Below, one piece after another: positions 35,818-45,591 of a DNA stretch of 64,000 bases (position 1 is its first letter; every line of letters begins with the position of its first letter). Where the stretch lies: assembly GCA_937883755.1 (NCBI GenBank), contig CAKZYA010000047.1, positions 1-64,000 of the forward strand. Reading direction: 5' to 3'. This stretch comes from an uncultured Flammeovirgaceae bacterium (GTDB taxonomy: Bacteria; Bacteroidota; Bacteroidia; Cytophagales; Cyclobacteriaceae). The position numbers and the translations under genes were made by a program. The notes under the pieces are model-generated. The model saw only the letters and a list, made by a program, of their open reading frames with translations. It did not search any database and was not told where the DNA came from.

Positions 35818-38127
35818 ATGAAACGCTTCATTGAAAAACTCTTTAGTACCCAACCCCAAACCAACTTAGCCGGAGATATATTAGTATCTATTCCCCGTAT
35901 TGTATGTGGCTTACTGTTAGCTTTTGACTTTGGATCTTCTAAATTTGGTATGCCTTGGTCGGGTAATGATCTTACTTTATTTGATATTCCCGATTGGTCT
36001 GCCGAAGACGTCGCCCAATTCGGAGGACTGTTTGCACTAGCTCCCTATTTTTTCGCCTGGATGGCTGCCGCTAGCGAAACGCTGGGTGGTTTGCTACTAG
36101 CCCTAGGATTAAAAACCCGCTTAGCTTCTCTGATGATTGGGTGTACCATGCTGGTAGCTATCTTCTTCCAGAAGTGGGACAGTAGCCTATGGGAAATGCT
36201 GCCCGCAATGGGTTTTTTATGGGTAAGCCTCTACAGTCTAGCAATGGGATCCGGTCGGTTGGGACTAGATTTTATAATAGCTAAAGCAATCAAAAGAAGA
36301 CGCTTGCTTACTATTCCTATCGGCCAGATCGCTACTCAGATTTCTTGGTCGAAAAACCTATTTATTGTGTTACTGCTAACTAGCTGCTCAGTCTCGGCAC
36401 AAGAGCACACCATCCAATTTAAAGTAGATATGGCTGGGTTAGACGCTCAAGATGTAGCCATCCAAGGTTCGGTCAGTCCACTAAGCTGGGATGAAGCGTA
36501 CCCCCTCATTGACCAGGATGGAGACGGTATTTTTGAGGCTGAGATCACCTTCAATACTTCTGATAGATACGTGAAATTCAAGTTTTTAGCAGACGGGGAA
36601 ATAGAATTATCGGGAGCGGATGAACGTATTTTATGGTTCCAAGACGAGCCATTAGAAAAAGTATATACATTCAACGAATACGAGTTTTACGATGATGAAC
36701 AGCGCGAGAAGCTGACATTTACCGCCGAGCAGATACAGGAAGATGTAACTACTCTGAGTCAGATACTTCAACACATTCATCCCGCTATCTATCAGTATAC
36801 CGATTCGGTAACGCTACAGACATATTTGGCACAACTGGAGCAGGAGATGCTAGCTGAACCTACTCTGGTCAATGCCTACGCATCCGTTTCTAAATTTGCC
36901 GCTAAAGTTAAGTGTAGCCACACCTTTACGAATCCGTGGAACCAGAGTGCAAACGTAGAAAAAGCCATTTTCTACCGACCAGACAAGCTACCGTTTACTT
37001 TTCGAAGAATCGGAAAGCAACTGTTTATAGACAAAAATGCTTCTGGAAATCAGCAGCTAAACAGTGGGTTAGAAATTTTAAGCATCAACGGAGTGGCCGT
37101 GGATTTTATCCTGACCAACTTGGCTCAGTACGTGACGTCCGACGGCAATAATTATGAAAAAAAGCTAGAAAGACTAGCCCTCACCGGAACGGAAAAATAC
37201 TCCTTGTTTGACATTTTTTATCCCATTGTATTCGGAAGCTACGAGCAGTTTGCACTACAGCTAAAGGACAACCAAACCGCCGAGACGTTCAGCACCACGG
37301 TGATGGCGATGTCAAAAACCCGACGAACCAAAGTGCTCCAAGATCGCTACGAAAACCTAGAAACCAGCTTGCAGGACGGGTGGAATTTTCGGTTGCTAAA
37401 TGATAAGGTGGGTATGCTTACCATCAAATCTTTTGCTGTGCAGCGCAATGAGTTTGACTGGAAAGCGATTATAGATGATGCTTTTGAAACGCTGAACAAT
37501 CAGAAAATTCCTAATCTAATTATTGACATCCGAGAAAATGAGGGTGGTCAGGGAGAAGTAGGAGAATACATTTTAGAGCAGGTAATTCGAGAGCCGTTCG
37601 CCGTATCCGCCATGCAAGCATCGGTGCGCTATCTAACTATTCCTGAGGCATACCAAAAACATATCGGCACCTGGGATAAATTTTCCTACGACTTCACCAA
37701 AAAGGTAGCCGAAAAACAGGATGACTATTATCTCCTCAAGCAGAAATACTCCGTGGGAGGAAAAACCTACCAACCCAAAAAGAACGGATACCAGGGGAAC
37801 GTTTATCTCATCACTGATGCCTCCAACAGTTCAGCAACTCACCTGATGGCCACCTATGCCAAGCGAATCAAGAATATCACGCTAGTAGGTCAAGAAACCG
37901 GAGGCAACCAGCTAGGCACCAACGGAAGCTTCATGTTCTTTCTACGTCTCCCTAATACTAGGGTGGAAATAGACATTCCAGTCATCCACATGTTTATACC
38001 CCCGCTGACGGGTGAGGCACAAGACGGGGGAATACAACCGGATGTAGTAGTGGAAAAAACCTGGAAGGATATTGCCTTGGGTAAGGACACCGAAGTAGAG
38101 AAAATTCTGTCGCTGATTAATGAATGA
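35818..38127 (+). CDS. DoxX-S41 peptidase fusion protein
   Basis: 769 aa with an unusual domain order. Residues about 20-160 are a DoxX-like four-helix membrane module (GLLLAFDFGSSKF, SETLGGLLLALGLKTRLASL, GSGRLGLDF). A second hydrophobic stretch at about 178-195 (NLFIVLLLTSCSVSAQ) looks like a former signal peptide. A starch-binding-like beta-sandwich follows (about 196-285, VDMAGLDAQDVAIQGSVSPL with DQDGDGIFEAEI). The S41 tail-specific peptidase domain covers about 295-769, with the nucleophile context TDASNSSATHLMA and GQETGGNQLG. It looks like two adjacent genes joined in frame. The frame is open throughout. Confidence 0.8.
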   Translation: MKRFIEKLFSTQPQTNLAGDILVSIPRIVCGLLLAFDFGSSKFGMPWSGNDLTLFDIPDWSAEDVAQFGGLFALAPYFFAWMAAASETLGGLLLALGLKTRLASLMIGCTMLVAIFFQKWDSSLWEMLPAMGFLWVSLYSLAMGSGRLGLDFIIAKAIKRRRLLTIPIGQIATQISWSKNLFIVLLLTSCSVSAQEHTIQFKVDMAGLDAQDVAIQGSVSPLSWDEAYPLIDQDGDGIFEAEITFNTSDRYVKFKFLADGEIELSGADERILWFQDEPLEKVYTFNEYEFYDDEQREKLTFTAEQIQEDVTTLSQILQHIHPAIYQYTDSVTLQTYLAQLEQEMLAEPTLVNAYASVSKFAAKVKCSHTFTNPWNQSANVEKAIFYRPDKLPFTFRRIGKQLFIDKNASGNQQLNSGLEILSINGVAVDFILTNLAQYVTSDGNNYEKKLERLALTGTEKYSLFDIFYPIVFGSYEQFALQLKDNQTAETFSTTVMAMSKTRRTKVLQDRYENLETSLQDGWNFRLLNDKVGMLTIKSFAVQRNEFDWKAIIDDAFETLNNQKIPNLIIDIRENEGGQGEVGEYILEQVIREPFAVSAMQASVRYLTIPEAYQKHIGTWDKFSYDFTKKVAEKQDDYYLLKQKYSVGGKTYQPKKNGYQGNVYLITDASNSSATHLMATYAKRIKNITLVGQETGGNQLGTNGSFMFFLRLPNTRVEIDIPVIHMFIPPLTGEAQDGGIQPDVVVEKTWKDIALGKDTEVEKILSLINE

Positions 38128-38226
38128 ACTTCAGCAATGGTGAAATACCATATCTGGGATAGTACATTAAAGATGGTCATCGTTTTCAAAACTCCTGAGC
38201 ACTAGACAAACAAATCATTATGTACC

Positions 38227-39027
38227 ATGAAAAGCAAACTGACGCTAATAGCGCTCTTCTTATGTATCGGACAGGTATATAGTCAATCGGATACTACTTC
38301 TTCCCGCGGAATCACTATCAACTACTCATTCAATAACGAGAGTTTTGAAGATACCAGGTTTAGCTTTAGAAATAGAGTAGAGCCAGGTTTCACCAGTAGT
38401 CTGCTACTATTCTGGAAGAAAAATAGAAGTAGACATTCTTTCAGGCTGGGCTTTGGCAAGAATTTTCCGCAGAGAGCGGGTGAGCTTGTTGCTTTCAATA
38501 ACCTGAGACCAGAGTTTATCTATACCTACCAAAGAGAGATAGCAAACTGGTACGTAGGGGGTTATTTCGGACTGGGCTCTTTACTCAGTTTTCCGACTGG
38601 ATTATGGGCAGGGAATAACAACATTTCCTATTCTATCTGGGGCTCCGTCGGTCTTGCCACTGAGTTCCAGAAGCGGCTTCCTTTCAACAATGAGCGATTT
38701 GCTATTTTCTCAAGGCTGAGAATACCCATCGTTAGCTATGTTATCAGACCTTCCTACGGATTACCTTATCCCGAAGATTTTATCGAAGATGGCGTATTCA
38801 ATTTTCAGCGAGAAGGCATGGGTAGATATGTGCTGAGTAGTGGTAACCTCAATAGCCTGAATACTTTTCAAAAGGCCTACTTCGAAGTGGGCTTCTCCTC
38901 ATACTTTGCGAAAAAACGACATGAGATAGGCTTATCATACATACTCGATTATTTGAAAATAGATGAGGTAAAAGAAGTAAAGCAAGTTAAAAACGGGATC
39001 CAATTATCCACCAATTTTAAGTTTTGA
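38227..39027 (+). CDS. Outer-membrane-type beta-barrel protein, hypothetical
   Basis: 266 aa with a signal peptide (1 to about 20, ending GQVYSQ). The mature part alternates aromatic and polar residues (TSSLLLFWKKNRSRHSFRLG, YVGGYFGLGSLLS, KAYFEVGFSSYF) and ends in STNFKF, with a terminal Phe as in barrels. No family recognised. Its stop is 2 bp before the ATG of the S41 lipoprotein gene, so the two are one operon. Confidence 0.65.
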   Translation: MKSKLTLIALFLCIGQVYSQSDTTSSRGITINYSFNNESFEDTRFSFRNRVEPGFTSSLLLFWKKNRSRHSFRLGFGKNFPQRAGELVAFNNLRPEFIYTYQREIANWYVGGYFGLGSLLSFPTGLWAGNNNISYSIWGSVGLATEFQKRLPFNNERFAIFSRLRIPIVSYVIRPSYGLPYPEDFIEDGVFNFQREGMGRYVLSSGNLNSLNTFQKAYFEVGFSSYFAKKRHEIGLSYILDYLKIDEVKEVKQVKNGIQLSTNFKF

Positions 39028-39029
39028 CG

Positions 39030-40013
39030 ATGAGAAGAAAACTATACTTACTAGGAACCCTTACCTGTCTGTTTGCTTGCTCAGAAGAAGATACAGCAGA
39101 ATTTGAGAATGTGCAGGTGTTTCAAGAAATGTGGACGTACATTGATGAAAATTATATCTACTTCGAGCATAAAGGTATTAATTGGAATGAGGTAAGGGCA
39201 GATTATGCTCCTATGATTAATGAAAGCTTGAGCGAAATAGCACTATTAGATATCATGTCCGAGATGATGAATACACTGAAAGACGGACACAATTTTATCA
39301 ATATCCCAGGTACGCAACGTAGCTATAATTTTAAAGAAGGGTTTGAGATTCATTTTGATTTATCTGTTGTAAAAAACAATTACCTCGGCAATGAATTTCA
39401 GGAATTAGGATTTTACACCTACGGCATCTTGAACGATCAGATCGCTTACATTCATTTAGGTGAATTTTCCGGTGTAAACCAAGTTCATCAGGTAATGCAA
39501 TTTTTCGAGAATAAGGGCATAAATGGGATCATACTAGATATTCGGAATAATCCCGGGGGAAGTGGACAGGATGCGGTAGAGATTGTTGGGCATTTTATCG
39601 AGCAGCCCACTACAGTAGGTTATCTGGTTGAAAAAATAGGTAGACCCCATGATGCCATTTCTGCACCCCTCTCTATTCAAGCTACCCCAGAAGCTCCGTA
39701 TTTTGACGTACCCGTAATTCTTTTAATCAACCGTGGGTCTTTCAGTGCCGCTACCTATCTCGCTGCCGAGCTAAAAAGCTTACCTAATGTAACTTTATTA
39801 GGGCAAATCACTGGTGGTGGGGGTGGAGGTAACCAAACCCAGGAACTTTCCAACGGCTGGTTAGTGACTATTTCATCTAGCAAAATGCTCGGTGTCAATT
39901 TTGACGAATCAATTGAAGACGGTATCGCCCCTGATATAGCAATTGCCAACGATTCTTTGGTATTAGCAACAGGAATTGATGAAATGCTGGAAAGAGCAGT
40001 ACAAGAATTTTAG
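39030..40013 (+). CDS. S41 family peptidase, lipoprotein
   Basis: About 327 aa from ATG 39030. The signal MRRKLYLLGTLTCLFAC ends in a lipobox (LFAC). The catalytic domain has NGIILDIRNNPGGSG and INRGSFSAATYLAAELKSLP (nucleophile Ser context), then LGQITGGGGGGNQ and EDGIAPDIAI. A PDZ domain is not evident, so the enzyme is the short form (C-terminal-processing-peptidase-like tricorn fold). It probably acts on periplasmic or surface proteins. Second S41 gene within 4 kb, but not close in sequence to the fusion. Confidence 0.88.
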   Translation: MRRKLYLLGTLTCLFACSEEDTAEFENVQVFQEMWTYIDENYIYFEHKGINWNEVRADYAPMINESLSEIALLDIMSEMMNTLKDGHNFINIPGTQRSYNFKEGFEIHFDLSVVKNNYLGNEFQELGFYTYGILNDQIAYIHLGEFSGVNQVHQVMQFFENKGINGIILDIRNNPGGSGQDAVEIVGHFIEQPTTVGYLVEKIGRPHDAISAPLSIQATPEAPYFDVPVILLINRGSFSAATYLAAELKSLPNVTLLGQITGGGGGGNQTQELSNGWLVTISSSKMLGVNFDESIEDGIAPDIAIANDSLVLATGIDEMLERAVQEF

Positions 40014-40036
40014 TCTTCTAAAGTTAAGTATTCTTT

Positions 40037-40789
40037 CTATCGTCTCAGCAACTTCTGATTAATCAACGCTTCCATAACTGATTCGCGGTAGTGACGACTG
40101 ATAGGAATAATTTGTTGGCCAATGAAGATTTGATTTCCTTCTACGGATGTGATTTTGTCTTTGGCTACCAAATACGATTTGTGGGTTTGAATAAACCGTT
40201 CGTTCGGTAAACGTTCCGCAACACTTTTTAGCGTAACCAGCGTCATGTATTTATCCCGTTCAGTATGAATGACTACGTAGTTCTGCATAGCTTCTACGTA
40301 GCAAATATCGCGTAGGGCTATCTTCTCGTACTTCTGGTCTACCTTAACGAAAAAGTAGTCATCTTCCGCTTCGGTGGATGGAGGAAGAGTCGGTTCAACT
40401 ACCGGAACTGAGTTATCGGCCCGCTGCTGAAGTTGGTACTGAGCTTTCGCTTTATTGGCCGCCTGATAGAATCGATCGAATGTGATGGGTTTAAGCAGAT
40501 AATCCAGCACATCAAGCTGATAACCTTCCAGGGCGTACTGTGGATAAGCCGTAGTTAGAATGATAAGCGGAGGGTTTCGGATCGTTTTTAGAAAATCGAT
40601 GCCGTTGATTTTGGGCATTTGCACATCCAGAAAAATTAAATCCACCGCGTGTTTATCGAGCAATGTTCCCGCCTCCAACGGCGACTCACATTCTCCTATC
40701 AGATTGAGGAAATCCAGCTCTTGAACGTACCCCGCTAATCCCTCCCGAGCCAGCGGTTCGTCATCTACTACCAAGCAATTAATTTTCAT
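40037..40789 (-). CDS. LytTR-type response regulator
   Basis: 250 aa. N-terminal receiver: NCLVVDDEPLAREGLAGYVQ, acceptor Asp in DLIFLDVQMPKINGIDFL, switch Thr in IILTTAYPQYA, and Lys in DYLLKPITFDRF. The C-terminal LytTR DNA-binding domain (about 145-248) has YFFVKVDQKYEKIALRDICY and RFIQTHKSYLVAKDKI. The ATG at 40789 (MKINC) is preferred over 40798. It overlaps the histidine kinase gene by 11 bp; together they are a LytS/LytR-type pair (PF06580 kinase with LytTR regulator). Confidence 0.95.
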   Translation of the reverse strand: MKINCLVVDDEPLAREGLAGYVQELDFLNLIGECESPLEAGTLLDKHAVDLIFLDVQMPKINGIDFLKTIRNPPLIILTTAYPQYALEGYQLDVLDYLLKPITFDRFYQAANKAKAQYQLQQRADNSVPVVEPTLPPSTEAEDDYFFVKVDQKYEKIALRDICYVEAMQNYVVIHTERDKYMTLVTLKSVAERLPNERFIQTHKSYLVAKDKITSVEGNQIFIGQQIIPISRHYRESVMEALINQKLLRR

Positions 40790-41870
40790 GGAGGTCAATC
40801 GTCAGTTCTACCGAGTAGGTTTCGTTTTGGCTATCAATTTGGAGGGCGTGCTGCTGGGGGTACAGCAAGTCTAGGCGTCGCTTTACATTGGCTAAGCCAA
40901 TACCGCCGTAGTATACCGCATCGCGGGCTTTAGGCTCGGTGGGCTCTTGCGAATTTTCTACTGTAAACCGAATCTGCTTTTCCTGTTGGGCTAGCGAAAT
41001 TCGGATAAAATTATCTTGCTGCTTTCCTTTAGATACGTGTTTAAACGCATTCTCCACGAAGGGCATCAGAATGAACGGGGCAATCTGCGCTCCGTTCACA
41101 TTTTCACTCACGTCTAATGCCACCGAAATATTTTTATTGACCCTCAGCTTTTCCAGTGACACAAAATTAGCCAGATAATGCACTTCCTTTTTCAGCGGGA
41201 TTTGTGGCTCGTTGCATTCGTAAAGCTGGTAACGAAGCAAATCAGAAAACTTAGACAATGTATCCGAAGCTCTTCTAGAGTCTTTCTCAATCAGAAAATG
41301 AATTGAATTGATTGTGTTAAACAGAAAGTGAGGGTTAAACTGCGAACGGAGAAATTTCAATTCAGTCTCTAGTTTCTCTTTTTCCAGTGCTTGCGTTCGT
41401 TTTTGATCTTTCAGATAGTCTTTCGCTAACTTTATGATCATCACTGCCACCACCGCAGTAAACGCATTGCTGACCATAATTCCCAGAAACTGCGGATACG
41501 TTCCTCTAAACCAATCGCCCGCTACATTCCAACCGCCAGTGGCTAAGTAGTACATTCCCTGAAAATTTAGAGTAGCTAACGAAGTTGATAAGAGCACGCA
41601 CGCTAAAAACCCTAACGCATACCAGCCATAACGCTGCTTCTTGAGTAGGGCTGGAATGAAATAATATATATTAAGATACGCTCCTGACCCGTAAGCAATT
41701 GATTGCGTAATCATACTGAAGAGTGTTTCCCAAGAAAGTAGAGGCGCACTACTGAACAATAGCCACCAGAATGATATGTATACCACCCAAAACGGAATAT
41801 GATACAACTTATACCGGACAATTAGGTGATAGGCTTCCGATTCTTTCCAGCGAGATAATAAGTCACTCAT
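40779..41870 (-). CDS. LytS-type sensor histidine kinase
   Basis: About 363 aa from ATG 41870 (an upstream start at 41906 is possible). Four membrane helices (about 25-45, 57-78, 90-112, 130-155) carry no recognisable sensor domain. The His-kinase domain has FLRSQFNPHFLFNTINSIHF with the phospho-His in NPHFLFN, and the ATP-binding region has APFILMPFVENAFKHVSKGK and YGGIGLANVKRRLDLLYP. It partners with the LytTR regulator. A TPR/TonB-receptor pair is divergent from it across 267 bp, a possible regulated target. Confidence 0.93.
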   Translation of the reverse strand: MSDLLSRWKESEAYHLIVRYKLYHIPFWVVYISFWWLLFSSAPLLSWETLFSMITQSIAYGSGAYLNIYYFIPALLKKQRYGWYALGFLACVLLSTSLATLNFQGMYYLATGGWNVAGDWFRGTYPQFLGIMVSNAFTAVVAVMIIKLAKDYLKDQKRTQALEKEKLETELKFLRSQFNPHFLFNTINSIHFLIEKDSRRASDTLSKFSDLLRYQLYECNEPQIPLKKEVHYLANFVSLEKLRVNKNISVALDVSENVNGAQIAPFILMPFVENAFKHVSKGKQQDNFIRISLAQQEKQIRFTVENSQEPTEPKARDAVYYGGIGLANVKRRLDLLYPQQHALQIDSQNETYSVELTIDLHEN

Positions 41871-42137
41871 ACTTGCAAAATTGCTATCAGTAAGGTAACG
41901 AAACAACTTTGGTTGACCAAATGCACTTAACGCCTGACAAGACGCACAATATGGATGGTAACCAGTCGTAGGTACAAGGTATGGCTCTGTTTAAACCTCT
42001 TCTACCTTCAACCCTGTACCTTTTACCATTCTTCCGTCTTTCGTCAACGTCCCATTGCATTTGGTCAACTAAGTTTCTGCTCCATCTGGTAAGCCGCTTT
42101 CTTTGAAGCATTCATTCACCAAAAATCTATTTTCACC

Positions 42138-42899
42138 ATGAATGCTTTACAATCAATCTCCCGATTTTTCTTTATAGTTCTTGGGTGTGCTATTGCCGCA
42201 ACTTCTTTAGCGCAAGTAAACCCCGAAGTGCAGCAGCTATTTTACCAAGGCTACCTTGCTGCCGAAAAAGCTCCTTGGGAACAAGCGATAGAAAAAATAA
42301 ATCAGGATGCTTCCCTTGATGAAACCAAAAAGTTACACGCTGTCACCGAAGCTCGGTGTGGGTTGTTGATCTACGCGATGGCCAACCAAGACGAAGAAAC
42401 GTACGATGCTATCGCCGATGACTTGGAAGAAAGTCTAGAAACTCTTCTCGAGCAAAATGCTGAAGATGCCGTAGCGTTAGCCAAGATGGCTCGGCTTTAT
42501 GCTGTTACTATGGCCTTCCAAAACTGGAAAGCCATGTACCTCGGCCCCAAAAGCGAAAAGTTAGTTGACCGAGCATTGAAAGCTGATCCAAAAAGTCCGG
42601 ATGCTTGGATGCAGCGCGGTGGTTCTCGTCTCTTTACGCCTAAAACCTTTGGTGGCGATATAGATGAAGCAATAGCTGCCTATCAAAAAGCGGTACAGTA
42701 CTACGAAGCGCAACCGAACTATGCTAAAAACTGGCGTTACCTGGATGCCCTAGCTTGGCTCGGACAAGCCTATCAACAAGCTGAACAGCCTTCGGAAGCT
42801 ATTACGACTTACCAAAAAGCATTAGAAGTAGAACCTAACTTCGGTTGGGTGAAGTACAAACTCATGCCTCAGATCATCGCTCAATCTTCCAACAAGTAA
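42138..42899 (+). CDS. Secreted TPR protein
   Basis: 253 aa with a signal peptide (1 to about 27, ending TSLAQ). TPR-like helices fill the rest; the clearest lie at about 155-240 (DAWMQRGGSRLFTPKTFGGD, AWLGQAYQQAEQPSEAITTY). Short acidic segments resemble predicted calcium or peptide sites only loosely. The TonB-dependent receptor gene follows 126 bp later. It probably binds partner proteins in the periplasm or at the outer membrane; no substrate can be named. Confidence 0.7.
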   Translation: MNALQSISRFFFIVLGCAIAATSLAQVNPEVQQLFYQGYLAAEKAPWEQAIEKINQDASLDETKKLHAVTEARCGLLIYAMANQDEETYDAIADDLEESLETLLEQNAEDAVALAKMARLYAVTMAFQNWKAMYLGPKSEKLVDRALKADPKSPDAWMQRGGSRLFTPKTFGGDIDEAIAAYQKAVQYYEAQPNYAKNWRYLDALAWLGQAYQQAEQPSEAITTYQKALEVEPNFGWVKYKLMPQIIAQSSNK

Positions 42900-42918
42900 T
42901 AAACGAATGACCCTACCT

Positions 42919-42976
42919 CATCCCCCTTTTTCAAAGAGCCTGTCCCAGATTTATTCTGGGAGGGTTAGGGGGATTT
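42919..42976. repeat. Palindromic C/G-rich repeat, copy 2 (expanded)
   Basis: ATCCCCCTTTTTCAAAGAGC at the left and GGTTAGGGGGATT at the right, with an inner CCCAGATTTATTCTGGG hairpin. It is related to copies 1 and 3 by the outer TCCCCCT/AGGGGGA stem but lies in the gap between the TPR and TonB-receptor genes and is not translated. Confidence 0.6.
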
Positions 42977-43025
42977 AGACAAACTTCCCTTTTCCCAAAC
43001 CATACTCATTCTTACCCTTTGTTCT

Positions 43026-45143
43026 ATGAGAACCTATTTACTCTCTACCGTTCTCTTTCTCTTTTCCACCTTTTCTTTCGCCCAGAGTCCAATTACTGTC
43101 CAGGGGCAGGTAGTGGATGCAACTACCCAAGAATTGCTGACGGGAGCAAATGTCTACCCGCTGTCAGACTGGCAGCGAGGCACTAGCACCGATAGTGAAG
43201 GGACGTTCACGCTGGAAGCTGCTATTGGTGATACGCTAATGGTCACCTTTATTGGTTATGAGGCTCAGTTGGTTCCAGCTACCGAAGGCGAACTTTCGGT
43301 AAAACTGACTGCCAACGTGCAGAACATGGAAGCTGTTACGGTAGAAGCATCTAGCTTGGTGGCCGAAGAGTTCAGTATTAAGAAGATTGAACAGTTAGAA
43401 ATTTATATGAATCCCAATGCCAAGGCTGACCCGCTGTTGGCGGTAAATTCCCTTCCGGCTGCTACTACGTTGGACGAATCAGCGAGTGTCAGCTTGCGCG
43501 GAAGCAGTCCAGCGCAAACGGGTATTTTCTTGAATGATGTGCCGATTTACGATGCCGTCCGGTTTGCTCAACTTAATGGCATTGGCACATTTAGTATTTT
43601 TAATACGGCTCTGATTAAACAGCTACAGGTATTTCCCAGTAATCCACCGTTGGAATTTGGGAATACTTCAGCCGGGCTAATCTCCTTGCAAACCATTGAC
43701 CAGATTCCGGAACGGGCGAGTGTTGATGCAGCTATCTCTCCGGCCAACGTAGGAATTTACGCTAGTTTACCGACTAGTTCAGCTTCGGCAGTTTCATTAT
43801 TCAGCAATTATCAACCATCAGGTATTCTTCAGACAATGAATTCTAGTGCTTTACAAGATCTCAAATACTTCCATACGTTGGACTTCGGGGCGCACTACTT
43901 TCACCAACTAAATGAGAAAACAAGTCTGAAAGTATTTAACTACGCGGTAAGCGAGGGTTATCGCTTTGCGAGTCGGCACCCTTCCGGCGATGATACTTTT
44001 CGGCAACAAAAGTGGCGCAATTTTACTACTGCTAATCTACGGACTCAGTATGAACATTCGCTACTGACCTTGAACGGTGGCTTCAGCATTAGTGATATGA
44101 ATTTTTCAGTAGGTAATCTAGATATTGATACCCAAAACCAAGACATGTATTTTTCAGCCAACTACACTCGCTTTTGGGATGCCTGGACGCTGAAAACCGG
44201 CTTTACCTACGATGATCGTCAAGCCAATTTTGCTGGACAAACGCCAGTATTTGACTATGCCCGAGCGGCTCATCATCCGGTTGACTCATTTGAAGCCCAT
44301 ATTCAGGTACGCGTGCCCGAAGGGTATGTCTACAGCAAGTATCAACCTAGTCAGCGTTGGACTTTTGGGCTAGGACTACGGAAAAACGTGCCAATCAATG
44401 ATCAGCCCAATTACTTGAGCTACCAGTTTAATACCCACTACCAATTGGCAAAGTATCAAACCCTGACATTTTCCGCTGGGCGGTACCATCAGCAAGTGAT
44501 TCCACAAGAAGAATCAGCCGCTAGTTTCTACCGTAGCGATCAGCTTTCACTTGATTATCAGTACCAAAGGAAAGGAAAAACGCTGTCACTGGCAGTTTTT
44601 TACAAGGATACCCAAGCGGATAGAGTAATGGAGCAGACCTACGGAGCCGAAGCTGCCACCGATATTCGTTGGTCACCTAAGCTGAGAATGCAGCTTTCGT
44701 ACACCTACTTAAACGCTACTGTGCAAGAAGGTGAAACTACGGTTTCATCACCCTATGACCTGAACTACTTTGTACGCGGTAGCTTTACTTATCAAATAAG
44801 TCCGCAATGGTCACTAAGCAGTATGTTTATTCATCGGCAAGGCACCTTTTTCCAACCCGCAACCGACCGTTTCTGGAATCCTAACTTGGAAGTATACGCG
44901 CCTACGTATGCCCCAGCTAATCAAGCCTTGCGATTACCTGATTACAACGTGATCGATCTGAGTATCAGCCGGGTGTGGCCACTGTCCGAAAAATTATCAG
45001 CTGTAGCTTTTGGCAACATCAATAACGTATTAAATCATCGCAATGTACGACGCATCAACTACAATCAAGATTATTCCCAAACCTTTAATGAGTTGTTTGC
45101 CCAACGTACCTTTTATGCTGGAGTAATACTTCAGTGGCAATAG
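43026..45143 (+). CDS. TonB-dependent outer-membrane receptor with carboxypeptidase-regulatory-like domain
   Basis: 705 aa. A signal peptide (1 to about 20) is followed by a CarboxypepD_reg-like domain (about 24-105: QGQVVDATTQELLTGANVYP, GTFTLEAAIGDTLMVTFIGY), a plug (about 115-230: SVSLRGSSPAQTGIFLNDVP) and a beta-barrel ending FYAGVILQWQ. It is shorter than SusC and has no SusD partner, as in vitamin, siderophore or metal receptors. The ligand is unknown. It follows the TPR gene and is divergent from the LytS kinase. Confidence 0.88.
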   Translation: MRTYLLSTVLFLFSTFSFAQSPITVQGQVVDATTQELLTGANVYPLSDWQRGTSTDSEGTFTLEAAIGDTLMVTFIGYEAQLVPATEGELSVKLTANVQNMEAVTVEASSLVAEEFSIKKIEQLEIYMNPNAKADPLLAVNSLPAATTLDESASVSLRGSSPAQTGIFLNDVPIYDAVRFAQLNGIGTFSIFNTALIKQLQVFPSNPPLEFGNTSAGLISLQTIDQIPERASVDAAISPANVGIYASLPTSSASAVSLFSNYQPSGILQTMNSSALQDLKYFHTLDFGAHYFHQLNEKTSLKVFNYAVSEGYRFASRHPSGDDTFRQQKWRNFTTANLRTQYEHSLLTLNGGFSISDMNFSVGNLDIDTQNQDMYFSANYTRFWDAWTLKTGFTYDDRQANFAGQTPVFDYARAAHHPVDSFEAHIQVRVPEGYVYSKYQPSQRWTFGLGLRKNVPINDQPNYLSYQFNTHYQLAKYQTLTFSAGRYHQQVIPQEESAASFYRSDQLSLDYQYQRKGKTLSLAVFYKDTQADRVMEQTYGAEAATDIRWSPKLRMQLSYTYLNATVQEGETTVSSPYDLNYFVRGSFTYQISPQWSLSSMFIHRQGTFFQPATDRFWNPNLEVYAPTYAPANQALRLPDYNVIDLSISRVWPLSEKLSAVAFGNINNVLNHRNVRRINYNQDYSQTFNELFAQRTFYAGVILQWQ

Positions 45144-45253
45144 GTTTTAGTGTTAGGGTGTTATTGTGTTCAAGTTGTTTGAATAGGTATACTTCCGGAT
45201 ATGACCTTGATACCACATATTAAAACACTTTAACACCACAATACTTTGACATG
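45143..45253. repeat. GTGTTA-type inverted repeat, copy C
   Basis: Left arm GGTTTTAGTGTTAGGGTGTT and following ATTGTGTTCAAG (45143-45174). Right arm TTAAAACACTTTAACACCAC and AATACTTTGAC (45220-45250). The arms pair imperfectly around about 45 bp, just after the TonB-receptor stop. Confidence 0.6.
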
Positions 45254-45300
45254 AAACTTGTATCTTAGTTAGTCAGTTAAATAAGTAGACTGTCTACACT

Positions 45301-45591
45301 ATGCTGAAATTTATTATTATCGCGGTTCTATTTATTTATGTTGTTTATAAGGCTAGCGATTTTATCCTCCGTATGATTGATGGCATTACCGGAGGAGGCC
45401 GACGGGTAAATTCTAAACAGAGAGGCTACAGTTTCGGTCCAGAGTCCCGGAGGCAACAACAGCGTAGTCGCTACCAACGACCTAAGGGTGATGTTAATAT
45501 TGATTACGTTCCTGAAGATCAGAAAAAGAAGGGACGCTCTTCTCAGGATTTTAAAGGTGGCGACTACGTAGACTACGAAGAGGTAAAGTAA
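45301..45591 (+). CDS. DUF4834 family small membrane protein
   Basis: 96 aa. One N-terminal membrane helix (about 3-24) is followed by a charged tail: RMIDGITGGGRRVNSKQRGY, then RSRYQRPKGDVNIDYVPEDQ and GGDYVDYEEV, the conserved C-terminal pattern of DUF4834. It is found in Bacteroidota near cell-envelope and housekeeping genes; the function is unknown. It converges on the FG-GAP gene with a small inverted repeat between them. Confidence 0.85.
   Translation: MLKFIIIAVLFIYVVYKASDFILRMIDGITGGGRRVNSKQRGYSFGPESRRQQQRSRYQRPKGDVNIDYVPEDQKKKGRSSQDFKGGDYVDYEEVK

Noticed and set aside
36936-37151. 71-aa plus-strand ORF within the DoxX-S41 gene
   Set aside because: Out-of-frame shadow of the peptidase coding sequence.
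39755-39949. 64-aa minus-strand ORF in the S41 lipoprotein gene
   Set aside because: Antisense shadow with proline runs that come from the GGGGGG codons of the real gene.
41907-42137. Promoter or regulatory site between the LytS kinase and the TPR gene
   Set aside because: The gap holds only repetitive CTACCTTCAACC-style words; no -33/-7 pair or LytTR-type repeat could be supported.
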